The notes under the pieces were generated by a model that saw only the letters and a list, made by a program, of their open reading frames with translations, did not search any database and was not told the DNA's origin. A stretch of 64,000 nt of DNA, taken from Marvania coccoides. Its lineage: Eukaryota > Chlorophyta > Trebouxiophyceae > Chlorellales > Chlorellaceae. This document shows positions 1 to 11,881 of this stretch, in pieces. The stretch covers positions 1,493,501 to 1,557,500 of the forward strand of contig OY978098.1 of the NCBI GenBank assembly GCA_963854735.1. The letters run 5' to 3'. A program made the position numbers and the translations under genes. The number at the start of each line of letters is the position of its first letter. Position 1 is the first letter of the stretch.

Positions 1-548
1 GCGCTGCTCGGGAGACGGAGCTGCTGCGCGTGCTGGAGCAGCAGAAGCAGGCCGTGGCGGTCGCCAAGGAGCAGGGAGTCGCTCGCGAGGCTGACCTTTT
101 GCGTGCACTGAAGGACACTCGCGAGAAGACCGCTGTGGACCTCAAGGACGCGGGGGCGCAGCTGACAGCCCTGAAGAAGGCGTTCCAGGAGTCGCTGGTG
201 AAGGAGGCTGAGCGGGTGCAGGCGCTGGAGGCCGCCAATGAGGCCAAGGTGATGGACCTTGAGAAGCAGGTGGCTGCCCTGCGCAGGGAGACTGCCAACA
301 CCGAGGCCCTGCAGCGCGCCAACATGGAGCTGTTCGCGCAGGTGGCGGAGGCGCAGACGGAGCGCCGCGACAGCGTCAAGCTCGCAGCGGAGGTACGTCG
401 CCAAGCGCAGGCCGTGCAGGAGGCTCGCAAGGCCAAGAAGGAGGTGAACGGGCACAAGGTGACCCTGGTGGCCGTGCTGGCGTGTGCTCTGGCGCTGCTG
501 TTCTCTTCCACCAGTCGCAACCTTTCCAGCGATGTGCGCATGAAGTAA
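1..548 (+). CDS. 3' part of a coiled-coil, tail-anchored membrane protein (partial)
   Basis: The frame is open from the window edge to a TAA at 546-548, so only the C-terminal ~180 residues are visible. Nearly all of it is charged, Ala/Glu/Lys/Gln-rich heptad sequence typical of a long coiled coil. It ends in one hydrophobic stretch of about 17 residues (VTLVAVLACALALLF) followed by a short polar tail. That arrangement suggests a C-terminal anchor in the ER, Golgi or another membrane with the coiled coil in the cytosol, as in golgin or tether proteins. No catalytic motif is seen. The specific family is not recognised, and the missing N-terminus could change the reading. Confidence 0.6.
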   Translation, partial: AARETELLRVLEQQKQAVAVAKEQGVAREADLLRALKDTREKTAVDLKDAGAQLTALKKAFQESLVKEAERVQALEAANEAKVMDLEKQVAALRRETANTEALQRANMELFAQVAEAQTERRDSVKLAAEVRRQAQAVQEARKAKKEVNGHKVTLVAVLACALALLFSSTSRNLSSDVRMK

Positions 549-1070
549 GCGGGCTGAATTTCTCTTCTTCGAGGTGCTTTTTCTTTCTTCTCTTAATTTC
601 TAGTTACAATTTGAACAACGTGCATGCACCTGAGAAAGGTGGCATGGCGTATATTTTAGTGTTTTAGCTTTTGTTTCTCGTAGAGCTGGAGTCTTGTTGT
701 TCAGCTTCATCGTGAATGGTTGGCGGCTGGTTTTTTTGTCTCCATTCTAATTTTTCAAGTTGATTTATTCGTGCTTGTCGTCGTAAAATTTTAAAAAATT
801 TCTTGATTTTTAACAGTAAGGGGCATTGAGGGGCAGAGGAATGTATAGGAAGCAAGGCAAGGCAATGCTGCGACTGCGCCGATACGGTGGAATAGAACGG
901 ACGAGCCACTTATCCTGACCTGGTGCATGCATTCTGGTGATAATTTGTTGCCTCAACAACTTAGAATTCTTCACTTTCACCCCACCAACTGCGGTGGGAA
1001 ATTGTCCACACAAACATTGTGGACGCTTGGCAATTTCATTTGTTTATAATTTTAATTACTTTTGCCGCAA
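549..1070. other. intergenic, no gene seen
   Basis: AT-rich spacer between the coiled-coil gene and the DUF6825-like gene. No convincing coding sequence or RNA gene was seen. It should hold the 3' end of the first gene and the promoter of the second. Confidence 0.4.
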
Positions 1071-1670
1071 ATGAATACTGGATTAACAAGCCGAACGCCT
1101 GCCGCTCAGCGGCAATTTAGTTCTGCTCGATCTCCTCACAAAAACTTGATTTCAAGGAGAAGAACAGCAACCTGGGCGTCATCAGGCAATAACAGTACAC
1201 CAGGTAAGTAAAATGTGTCACAACGGTCATGTTTTGGGCTTCTGGATTGCGATGAGCGTCACAAAGACTTGTCGTCTTTCACGGATTTGTTTTTTTTCTC
1301 ATCCACGCCTTTTGTTTCGTTTCCAGGTGGCGCAAAGGATAGCTATGACATGCTCCAAGCCTTTTTCATCGGCCGGGCGCTGGCAGAAACCCTGAACGAG
1401 CGGCTGGGGAGCGCCGTGAGCGACGTTTTGGCAGAGGTTGGAAGAGTGGAGGCGGAGCTTCGACGCACCGTGCGGGACTTTCAGGACGAGGTGATGTCAC
1501 GGGCAGAGCGGGAAATGGCGGCATCGGCGGGGGGCGCGTTGTCAGGCACAGTGGAAGGCGGCAAAATTGCAGTGCTCGCGGCGCCTCCCGACCTGGGAGA
1601 GGCGGTTGACAACCTCAGGGCAGAAGTAGCTTCCGCGCGCGCTCTTGTGCAGCAGATCAAGCAAAAGTAA
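1071..1670 (+). CDS. DUF6825-like plastid protein with transit peptide
   Basis: Two exons, 1071-1203 and 1327-1670 (GTAAGT...TTCCAG), give about 158 residues. The first ~44 residues are rich in Ser, Arg and Thr with almost no acids, as in a chloroplast transit peptide. The mature part contains AFFIGRALAETLNERL and a following Glu/Arg-rich amphipathic stretch ending in SRAEREM. From memory this matches the short cyanobacterial and plastid proteins grouped as DUF6825, whose role is not established. The C-terminus is a second predicted helix. The split codon (G|GT) restores frame exactly across the intron, which supports the junction. Function is unassigned; thylakoid or stroma location is inferred only from the family and the presequence. 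Confidence 0.6.
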
Positions 1671-1932
1671 TATACAAAATAAATGAACACTATTTGGTTG
1701 TGCACGATGGCGTCGTAAGGCTCGTTGATTACCTACTTACCATGGTTATTATTTGCTTTCTTCTTTTCTCTTTGTGAAAGAACCCCCATTTTCATTTCTC
1801 ACAGCTTTGAAAAAAGAATGTCATTTTGACTAGATTCTTCTGGATTTCGTGTAATTGTTTTTATCATATACCTCAATTTAATATATCTGTAATCTGAAAT
1901 TTCCATGGCACTTCTCCCTCAATACCCATCTT

Positions 1933-3566
1933 CTATCGCTTGGCCCCCTCCTCCCGCAGCTGGTACACCTGCAGGTAGGCCTCAGACAGCGCCACCACCT
2001 GCGGCAGCACCTCGCTCACCCTCAAATCCTGCACCTCGTACCACTGCTGCCCGTCCGCCTGACTGCGCTTCAACTGCACGCGGTACGTCCCCTCGCCCGC
2101 TTTCCCCTCGTGAACCACGTTGGCGCACAGGTCGTACACAGCAGAGGCCCCTGGGGGCACCGGGATGCAGCCAGCCAGGTCCAGGCCCTTCACCGGAAAA
2201 TTGACGATGGTGGGGTTCTTCTCCACGAAAAACTGGTTTTTCACGAACCGTTTGACGTGGAGGACGAGGAAGCGCGGCAGCCGCGTGATGCGCATGCGGC
2301 GCCGCCCCGCGCGAATGTCGTCGTGCACGCTCGTCCCGTCAAACTTTCTCAAGAGGTCAAACACGGGGACCTGAGGGATGGTAACCTTCTCCAGGGCGTC
2401 CTTGTACAGCGGCGCGGGCGGAAGGTCCAGCGTGAGCAGCAGAAACGGCGTGCGGTCGGTGACGTCTGCCGCTGAGTCTCTGGCCTTGCCGGTGCCAGCC
2501 AGGGTCACAACCTCCAACTCGCCCTGCAGCGCGTCGGTCACGGGGGAGGGTTTCCTGCGTTTCCCCCCAGTCAAGTCCGCGTGCAGCGTGTTTGCCAGCC
2601 AGGAGAAGAACTCGACAGGGTCCGATTGGCGGTCAATCAAGAACCGCTTGTTGGAGGCTACCATGACCGCCTGGATGATCTCGTGGGGGGAAACGTGGCC
2701 CTTGAACGCCCGCGGGTTCCACATCTTGCGCACCAGCTCCCCCCACCGCTGCACCACCAGCGAGGAGCACGCCGCGTAGTTGTCTGCTCGCAAGAAGAAA
2801 TCCCGCAGCGGGCCCACCCGGTTCAGCGTCTGGAACACCACGTTGGCGTAGTCATTCGCCTTCATGTTGTTCAGCCCCACCAGACCCGGCATGTACTCCG
2901 ACCCGTCCAGCGCCCGCACCCACGCTGTGCTGGCCGAGGCGGCGGCAACGTCGGCGGCGGCGTACGAGGGATTCAACACGAATTGGATGTCTGACAGCGA
3001 GCGGTCCACCACCTCGTACATATCGGGCAGGCAGTACACCCTCCCGCTGTCCAGTTTCATGAACAGGTGGTGCCCTGCCTCCAGGGAGTGGGTGTAAGCG
3101 TGGGTTGCCGGGCCCCGCCCTTGGAAGTACTTGCCGCACACCAGGCACACGTAAACGTTGACCCGGGTGAGGGACACCGAACAGCACTTTTCAAAGTCAA
3201 AGTCCAGGTTCTGTTGCGTTGCAAAGGGAGGGGGGGGGGGTGGAGGGTAATAGTTTTATTAAAGAAAAAAGGGGAAAACGTCAAATTCATTGAAAACGAG
3301 GTGGCAGAGAGAATGAAGGGACTGCTGCGCACTTGTCGGGAGATGGAGTCGAGGTAGGGGCACTCGTGGCCTTTTCGCACGGTTCGAGACATTTTAAAGT
3401 GTGACACGAGGGGGGCATCGTCGTCGCTGCTTTCACCACCGTCGCCACCGTCATTGTTCGCTGCCTTTTCCTCAGCGGGTGCAGCAGCGGGCGCTGCGGC
3501 GACTGCCTCTTCCTTCTCAGCCTCCCCATTGCTCTCCCGAGCGCGCTTCTTGCCGCGCTCCGTCAT
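1933..3566 (-). CDS. USP39: U4/U6.U5 tri-snRNP protein USP39/SAD1 (inactive ubiquitin hydrolase)
   Basis: Exons 3566-3333 and 3210-1933 encode 503 residues. The N-terminal ~65 residues are acidic and low in complexity. A UBP-type zinc finger follows (first CxxC near residues 100-103, then a His-rich part), then a ubiquitin C-terminal hydrolase fold. The Cys-box reads GLNNMKANDYAN near residue 198, with Asp where active enzymes have the catalytic Cys. The usual GHY His-box reads GTY. Both losses are the known signature of USP39/Sad1p, which assembles the tri-snRNP in the nucleus rather than cutting ubiquitin. Length fits the family (about 450-565). The donor is GTGCGC and the acceptor CAACAG, with phase 0 on both sides. 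The U6 snRNA genes elsewhere in the window encode an RNA partner of the same particle. Confidence 0.92.
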
Positions 3567-3778
3567 TGGGGAAATTTGATCACAAAAACAAAACAAAATA
3601 TTTCAATTGTTTTTCGATTTGTGCGAACTTATATGTGAATATTTGCTCATGTATTGTTGAATAGAATTAAGAATTGAATACACAGTGCACTGAGGAGCCA
3701 GCAAAATTTGGTTTCTCACTTTTCAGCTGCTCTTTGAGCCAAAATCCTAGCTTGAGTTTTCAATATTATTTTTGCAAC

Positions 3779-5544
3779 ATGGAAACAGTTGATGCCGCTG
3801 GTGTTGTCTGCTTGGAGTACCTCACAGATTTGGTCATTGCAGAAATAAAAAATGATTCCCCAGATGTTGCCAAAATTTCAACAGCTCTGGGCGTGGTGGA
3901 GGCTGCACTGACAGCAAAGAATGAGGCGGAGCGGTGCTGGCCAGCAGACCTGCCACAGCGAGTGGACGACTGCATGAGGGCGTTTCAATCATTCATGGCG
4001 TCTTGCGCCGCCGCCACAGCATCTGTAACGCCCAATGCTCCTGCAGACGTCGCTGCTGGGCAGGAGGAAGCTAGCGCTGCACAGAGCGCCCTTGCCACGC
4101 GCGCCAAAGTCAAGCTAATTGCCGACGCAGTGTGGAGCAAACTCACCGGCTCATTTTCAAAAGACATTCTGCATGCACAGGTGAGAAACAGGCAACCCCG
4201 CACACCACACCGCCACCATACTACCACCCAGCACACCCAGCAGCTCAATCACTGTCAGTATTCGTTGTTTTCATTAACAGAAAGAATCTCACTCTTTTCT
4301 TCAAAATATTATTTAAAATGCAGCATGTCTATAATTTTTCCAAGCTGCTGCTCCCCGACACCATAACGTCCCCCAAACGCCACCTCGACTGCGCCGGCGT
4401 CACCACTACCACCTACGCGGTTTGCCGCCTCCTCCGCATCCCTGTCCACATGCAGGTCAGCGAGGACCACTGCTTCCTCACGCTACACCCTCAGGGCGGC
4501 AGAGAAGGCAGCATAGAGGTCACCACCGACACCCCCGCCAAGCGAGGGCTGCCGGCCGCAGCGGAGCTATGGGATGCATGGCTGTATTGCGGCGGCCATT
4601 CGGTGGTGTGCTCCCCGCAGCAAGTCGTGGCAGCCACGGTGGTTTCGATAACGCCACAGATCTCGCCCGGCAGAAAATCTTCAAACTGCGAGAGGCTGCA
4701 GGCGCTGCAGTTCAAGCTGCTGACGGCGCTGCGGGAACACGCGCCAGCAGCGTTGTACCCCGCTGCGGTAGCCGCGCTGGCGGATTTGCACGCGATTGCC
4801 GAGGAGGAGGCAGTAGAAGCGGCGCTAGAGAAAGGAGACGCGGCGGCCATGGATGCAGCACTGGAGCGGCGGGAGGGCGACGCGCAGGCGCTGTTTGAGG
4901 AAGCTATCGCGCTGGCAGCTGCTGAGGCTGGCGACGGCGTTGGGTGGCAGTGGTATAACTATTCTTACATCGTGGGATTTCTGTGCGAGCGCGCGGAGCT
5001 TCTGGAGCAGTGCGCAGCAGCCGCAGCGCCAGCGTCGGAGCGGCAGGCGCGATTGAGGGCGGCAGCGGAGGCGGCGTTTCGGGAAGCGCTGAGCTGGGCG
5101 GCAAAGGGGTCTGCGGTTCTGGCGCGGTATGCCTTTCGGCCAGAAGATGAAGAGCTGTACAAAGATGTTGGAGAGAGCGTTTTGGAGGCTTGCTGCGACG
5201 GGCTAGCGGTGCTGGCGACGCGCACAGGCTGCTTGGGGGGGCAAAAAGCGCTGCAGGATGCGTCACTGCTGCAGCCGCTGTTCACGCTGTGGGACGGATG
5301 CTGCGTGCTGTTTTCTGGGCGGCCCAAGCCTGCTGCGTGGCTGACGCGGGTGCTGAAGGTTGCAAAGCTGTTCACGCCAGAAGCGAGGGCTGAAGCTGCT
5401 GCAGCGGCGGAAGCGAGGAGTGGGGCCATGCAAAAGGCGCGCCCCATGTGGGCTGCGCTGAAGCCTGCATTGCTGAGGCCGCACTTTGAGGCGGCGGAGG
5501 TGGGAGATGGGGCAGAGCGAGCCAGCAAGAGGGCCCGGGGGTGA
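3779..5544 (+). CDS. MEN1-like: menin homologue (MEN1 family scaffold)
   Basis: Exons 3779-4180 and 4324-5544 join in phase 0 to give 540 residues (human menin is about 610). Several menin landmarks appear in order. A LDCAGV segment is followed by a VSEDHCF motif near residue 180, like the SEDHAW strand of animal menin. Then come a WLYCGGH segment, the ALADLHA helix and a PEDEELYKD helix near residue 407. A WDGCCVLFSG segment further on resembles menin's YDGICKWEEGS. The C-terminus ends in a basic KRARG that could serve nuclear import. Animal menin is a chromatin scaffold that bridges MLL/COMPASS methyltransferases and transcription factors in a deep central pocket. The same role here is an inference. 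Start is the first ATG, with an AT-rich leader before it. Confidence 0.85.
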
Positions 5545-6048
5545 GGCGGTGCTTCGAATATTGGAAATCGTTTATGCCTGCATGAAGCTTTGAATTTTAG
5601 TTCTAGCGGTGGCGGCAAGATATGCAGCGCGAGCAAGCAGCATCGCCCTGGGATTTCAATTTGATGAATGCAATTGCAATCCAAACTATATTTTTGGGGG
5701 AGAAATTGCTGCCAGTTCAGCTTGGCGAGCAATACTGTTTAAATGTGTAAATTTGATTAAAAATAAATAAATCTCGTGCTAAACTGTAGCATTTCGTGGC
5801 CGCCTTTGTGTCGTCAGCAACTGCGTTGAAATCTGCATTTGAAAAATATACATGTTGACGCTGCGGCTGCTTCTTCCGCACCGAAGAACTCGAGTTTGGT
5901 TCCAGCTCAGATAGACCACACATGAGGTATATACGAATTCCTTCGCTCAAAATGATTTAAAAAAACATGAAAATTTAGTGTTTAATTAAGAATGATGATG
6001 GAGGATTGAGGGTTTCATCAATTTGCAAATTTTAACTCTTCTATATAA
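5545..6048. other. intergenic, no gene seen
   Basis: AT-rich spacer between the menin-like gene and the ChlH gene. A TATATAAA string lies directly before the chosen ChlH start, so the true ChlH 5' end may be placed differently. Confidence 0.35.
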
Positions 6049-9000
6049 ATGAAACTCTCCCATTGCGTATTCACCCACCCTCTGCACCCTTTGGTGCTCA
6101 GGAGCGGTGTTCAACGCACAGCTCGACTTTTTCAGCAAAGGATATGCCGGCGCAGAGCGTTGGTGGCTCGCAGCCAGCAGGCTTCTGAGAAGTCTCTGTT
6201 GAGTGAAGCAGAAAAGTTCATGCAGGACGTTATCGCAGACTCGGCAGTTGGAACCAGCACCAGAGAGCAGTCTCCATCCGACCTCTTCCTCCAGCGCGAC
6301 GAAGCGCTGCGTCAGGCAAGCAGCTGAAGTTTTGGTTGAAGTATATAGTATATTAAAAAAACACCGCCCGTCGCACATTCAACCCTCTCACAAATCGGAC
6401 TATTGATCAACCCTGCAGGTAGCGGAACTTCAAGCAGAGGTAGACGCGCTATACGCCCAGGCATTTCAGAGCGTAGAGCTCTCTGACGAAGCCGTAGAGG
6501 CGGCAGGGTGCGGAAATTTGCCACCCACCGCCACCTCCAGCGAAGCCTCCTTCGGGCAGCTGGGACGCGACGCCCCGGAGCTCATGGCGGCGCTGCTCGC
6601 GGCCAAAGAAGCGCAGGACGCTCGCGGGTGGCAGACCTTCCAGTCTGCCGTTAACTCACTCAAGCTGCGTCGGGCACGGGCGGAGCGGGAGGCCGCCGAG
6701 CTGGCCGCCGCGGCCGAGGAAGCGCTGCGCCGCGAACGCGCGGCCGCTGAGCCGTCAGAGTATGACGCTGCGGCCAGGAGATGGGATGCTGATGCCAGGC
6801 GCTCTGGGGCAGGAGCTGCCAGCACCACCAGTGGGGAGCCCGCAGACGGCAGCTCCCCGCCCAAACTGCGCCGGGACTCCGTGAAGATCGTGCTGGTCAC
6901 CGGGTTTGAGAGCTTCAACGTCGATTTGTACAAAAAGGCTGCGGTGGCTCTGGCAAAGAGCTGCCCGGGCGCCTCCCTGCGCGTGTTCTCCGACCGCGAC
7001 ATTGCGCCGCGGCGGCAGGAGCTGGAATCGGCGCTGGCGGACGCCGACGTCTTTTTTGGGTCGCTGCTGTTCGATTTTGACCAAGTGGAGTGGCTGGCAG
7101 CGAAAATTGCGGCGGTGCCGCTGCGCTTCGTGTTCGAGTCGTCCCTGGAGCTCATGGGGTCCACAAAGGTGGGGGGATTTGAGATGGCTGCGGGGGGCAA
7201 GGCCGCTGGGCCCCCTCCCGCCGTGAAAAAGGTGCTGTCGCTGTTTGGCAGCGGACGGGAGGAGGACAAAATGGTGGGCTATCTTTCTTTCTTAAAAATC
7301 GGGCCCAAGCTGCTCAAGTACCTCCCGGGCAAGAAGGTCAAGGACCTGCGCACCTGGCTCACCGTCTACTCCTACTGGAACCAGGGCGGAGTTGAAAACG
7401 TTGTGTCCATGTTTCAGTACGTGCTGCGCGAGTGCTTTGACCTGAAGGAGCTCCCTCCCGAGCCCGCCATGGTGGTGGAGACCCCCGCCACCGGGTGCCT
7501 GCACCCCTCCGCCCCCGCGCGTTTCTTTTCTTCCCCCGCTGAGTACTGGCGGTGGTACCAGGCTTCGGGGCCGCTGCAGGACCCTGCCGCGCCCGTGGTG
7601 GCGGTGCTGCTGTACCGCAAGCACGTCATCACCAACCAGCCCTACGTGGAGGAGCTCATCACCTGCATGGAGGCCCAGGGTGAGATCAATCAATACTTAT
7701 ATGATTTTTTTTATTTTTTTTTTGTCTGTTTGAATTTCAGTTCTAATACAAACAGCAAAGCATCAATTCAGTGAGTCTTGTTTCACAAGATACTGAACCG
7801 TCCATACACTCCTACTTTCTCTACAGGTCTGCGTCCGATTCCCATCTTCATCAACGGCGTTGAGGCTCACACCGTGGTGCGCGACCAGCTGACAACTCAC
7901 CACGAAGCGACGGGCATCAGGGCAGGCGATATTCCCGCCAGCCCCACGCTGCGCGGCGACGCAGTGCACGTGGATGCCATTGTCAACACCATCGGATTCC
8001 CTCTGGTGGGAGGGCCCGCTGGCACAATGGAGGGAGGCCGACAATCGGAGGTTGCCAAAGCCATTCTGTCCGCCAAAAACGTGCCCTACGTGGTGGCCGC
8101 GCCCCTCCTCATCCAAGACCTCCAAGTGAGCCCTAAGTTGCACTATACTTTTAAAACATTGTGGTGTATATTTGTTTTATTTTACCCCGTATCTTTACTA
8201 ATATTCTTGGGTTCCACTTCCTTTTTAACCGCAGTCTTGGGTGCGAGACGGCATTGGGGGGCTGCAGAGCGTGGTCCTGTACTCCCTGCCTGAGCTGGAC
8301 GGCGCTATCGACACCGTCCCGCTTGGCGGCCTCGTCGGTGACAATATCTACCTAGTGCCCGAGCGCGTGATCCGGCTGGCCAGCAGGCTGAAGAAATGGG
8401 TGTCCCTGAGGCGATCACAGCCTGCAGACCGCAAGATTGCCATCCTCTTGTACGGTTTCCCGCCAGGCGTAGGCGCTGCCGGCACCGCTGCACTTCTCAA
8501 CGTGCCCAAGTCGCTGGAACGCGTTCTGAGCGAGCTGCGCAGCCAAGGGTACGACCTGGGAGACCTCTCACATGACGTGGATGGCGAGGCGCTGATTACG
8601 GCGCTGCGAGCGCAGGCAGAGGAGGCGGTGTTGTCTCGAGGAGCGGCAGGCGTGCTGGCACAGGGCGCAACGGGCCCCGCAGCGGAGCAGGGCGCGTTGC
8701 CCGCCGCGGTGAACGTCACTGCCGCCCACCTGAAGGAGATGCTGACCTATCCAGACGCCTGGGGGCCCACCGAATGGGGTCCGATTCCTTTTTTGCCAGA
8801 GAACGACATTTTGGTGCGGCGCATGGAGCGTCAGTGGGGAGACTTGGGGCGGTACAGGGCGGGACTGTCTACTGCAGCGACTGGAGACTCCGTGGTGTCG
8901 GGTCTGCAGTTTGGCAACGTGTTTATTGGGGTGCAGCCGCTGCTGGGTGTGGAGGGCGATCCGATGAGGCTGCTATTTGAGCGGGACCTCACGCCGCACC

Positions 9001-11535
9001 CCCAGTACGCCGCTTTCTACAAGTGGCTGCAGGACGACTTCCAGGCCAACGCGGTGGTGCACTTTGGCATGCACGGCACGGTGAGTTTTTTTGGGTTTTT
9101 TTCCTTCCAATCTACTTGTACTATTTCACCATTGCACCCCCCTGTACTACAACAATTATTAACACTTGATTTTGTTTTCATCTAAAAAAAATAATCAGGT
9201 CGAGTGGCTGCCTGGGGCGCAGCTGGGCAACTCTGGTTTCTCGTGGTCTGATGTTCTACTGGGCGACCTCCCCAACGTCTACGTCTACGCCGCCAACAAC
9301 CCCTCAGAGTCCATCATCGCCAAGCGCAGGGGCTATGGCACCATCGTGTCCCACAACGTGCCCCCCTACGGCCGCGCAGGGCTGTACAAGCAGCTGGCGG
9401 AGCTGAAGGCCCTGGTGGCAGAGTACAGAGACAGCAGGGAGGGCTCTGCAGCCCCGCTGCGGGTGCCCATCGTGGAGCAGCTGTCGTCTTCGGGGCTCAA
9501 CAGCGACTGCCCATACGCGGGCCCAGACGGCGCCGCGGTGGAGCTCACCGCTGATAACGTCGAGGCGCTGCTGACACCCGACTTTGACGCCTACGTTTCC
9601 AAGGTGTACCTGTACCTGCAGGAGGTGGAGAACCGGCTGTTCAGCGAGGGGCTGCACGTGCTGGGCCAGGCCCCTGCTGCGGCACAAATGGCACAGTACC
9701 TGAGCGCGTACTTTGGTGATTTGCTGCCCGAAGAGGCAGTACAAGCGGTGGCGGGAGCGCCCACGGCAGCGCAGGGGATGAATGCCGCCCGTGCCACCCT
9801 GGAGCGCGCCTACTCTTCTTCAGACTCCGCCTCGCCGTCTCCCGCGCACGCCGCAGCGCTGGCCAGCTTGGAGGAGGCGGCCCGCATCCGCTCGCTGCTG
9901 GAGCGCAACAGCGAGGAGCTGGATGGAGTCACGCGGGCGCTGAACGGTGAGTACATCCTGCCGGAGGCAGGGGGAGACCTACTGAGAGACGGGGCAGGGG
10001 TGCTGCCCACGGGGCGCAACATCCACGCGCTGGATCCCTACCGTATGCCCAGCCCCGCCGCCATGCAGCGTGGGGCGGAAGCCGCAAACGCCATTCTGGT
10101 GAGCCACCGCGCCGCTAACGACGGAGCCTGGCCTGAGACGGTGGCCGTGAACCTGTGGGGTCTGGACGCGATAAAAACAAAGGGAGAGAGCGTGGGCATT
10201 CTGCTGACGCTGATTGGAGCGCGGCCAGTGAAGGAGGGCACCGGACGCATCGCGCGGTTTGAGCTGGTGCCCCTGGAGGAGCTGGGCCGTCCTCGCATAG
10301 ACGTTCTGGCCAATATGTCTGGAATCTTCCGCGACTCGTTCCAGAACGTGGTGGAGCTCCTGGACGACGCGCTGCAGCGAGCAGCAGCAGCAGACGAGCC
10401 TGAGGAGCTGAACTTTGTGAAGAAGCACGCGGCAGCGATGGCAGAGGAGGGGCTGGCCAACCCTGCCGCCCGGCTGTTCAGCAACCCTGCAGGAGACTAC
10501 GGCAGCATGGTAAACGAGCGCGTGGGGGCGTCGTCGTGGGAGAACGGGGATGAGCTGGGTGCCACTTGGGCCTCTCGCAACGCGTTTTCGTATGGGAGGG
10601 GCGGGGAGCGGGGAACGGCAAGACCAGAGGTGCTGCAGGCGCTGCTGGCCACCACGGACCGCGTGGTGCAGGAGGTGGATAGCGTTGAGTACGGTCTGTC
10701 TGACATCCAAGTGAGTCGTGATTTTGGACTGTATGTGCAAAAGTAAAATTTGAAAATTTGAAAACAGTCAATATCTCATACGCTCGCTGTTTTGTTGTGT
10801 CTTTGCGTTCAGGAGTATTATGCCAACACTGGGGCGCTTGTGCGCGCGGCCCAGGTGGCCAAGGGCCCCAACGGTGGCAAAGTGGGGTGCTCCATCGTTG
10901 AGTGCTTCTCCAAAGAGGTAGGAAGCTTTATTAAAAACAACAAATTTTTGTTTGCTTTTTTTCGTGCTCAAAAATATGCACCGAGGATAATTAAGCTCGT
11001 CTTTGTTGTTTGCCGACTGTTTTTTTATGAATACTGTTTTAGGTTCGCCCCCGGGAGCTGGATGAGGTGTTGAAACTGGAGTACCGCTCCAAGCTGTTGA
11101 ATCCCAAGTGGGCCAATGCGATGGCCAACCAGGGCTCTGGCGGCGCGTTTGAGATTTCGCAGCGCATGACGGCGATGGTGGGCTGGGGCGCCACCACCGA
11201 CTTCAAAGAGGACTGGGCATGGGACCAGGCGGCGGAAACGTAAGCATTTTAGATGCACTTGATTTTCATTACATCCTTCAAAATATTTCTTGCTTTCTCG
11301 GCTTCTACGTCTAATTTAATGTCACTGTCAATGTTTCCTCTGCAGGTACGCGCTCGACTCCGAGATGGCTGACAAGCTGCGCCGGTCCAACCCTCAGGCG
11401 TTTGCCAACACCCTGCGGCGCATGCTGGAGGCTGCAGGCAGAGGAATGTGGAACGCTGATGCAGCAACGGTGGACCGGCTGAAGGAGATGTACAGGGAGA
11501 TGGATGATCAGCTGGAAGGCGTCAAAAAGGGCTAG
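6049..11535 (+). CDS. CHLH2: magnesium (proto)porphyrin chelatase H subunit, divergent ChlH2/BchH type
   Basis: Eight exons (6049-6315, 6419-7679, 7827-8125, 8235-9080, 9199-10710, 10813-10917, 11043-11239, 11346-11535) give 1,558 residues, and all phases agree. The H subunit binds protoporphyrin IX in plastids and inserts Mg with ChlI/ChlD. Family landmarks are VNTIGFPLVGGPAG, NVFIGVQP with EGDPMRLLF, HFGMHGTVEWLPG (residues about 885-897), NVYVYAANNPSE with IAKRRGYG, GKN/GRNIHALDP, ELGRPRID and the C-terminal LEAAGRGMW. HFGMHGTVEWLPG recalls bacterial BchH more than the usual plant ChlH wording, so this is probably the second algal isoform. The first ~240 residues (a basic presequence, then a charged Ala/Glu/Arg-rich segment) precede the normal family start. 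Intron 1 has a GC donor (CAG|GCAAGC). The start codon is uncertain because a TATA-like string abuts it. Confidence 0.9.
10974..11001 (+). repeat. fragment of dispersed repeat R2 inside ChlH intron 6
   Basis: A 28-base string containing CCGAGGATAATTAAGCTCGT sits within intron 6 of ChlH. The same string occurs inside the longer R2 copies near 16.2 kb and 54.2 kb, on the same strand. Confidence 0.55.
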
Positions 11536-11881
11536 AAGTTCATGCAGAGTATTATGAATACGTATTGTGAAATAAAATATTGAATTTGAATGTATTAGTG
11601 GTAGCTTCTTCATGATAGTGGGAGGACGCTTGACATTTTTTTATTTTCTTAGTAGAGAATGAATCCGGATTTTTATGTAATGGGAAATGAAACACAAGTC
11701 CCATTGGCTATCAATCTTTGGGGGATTTGCAATGGGGTGCTGATCTCTCCTAAATTAATATCATATTCATGAGGCAGCTCCATTCTTCCCCGTGCAAGCC
11801 AACCAAAAAGCGTTGGCCTCATTATTGCACATTTCCCCCCTTTTTTAAACCTTGTTTGGTGCATTGTTACCGCTGTTCGAC
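11536..11881. other. intergenic, no gene seen
   Basis: AT-rich spacer between the ChlH stop and the SDR start. No coding or RNA signal was recognised. Confidence 0.35.
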
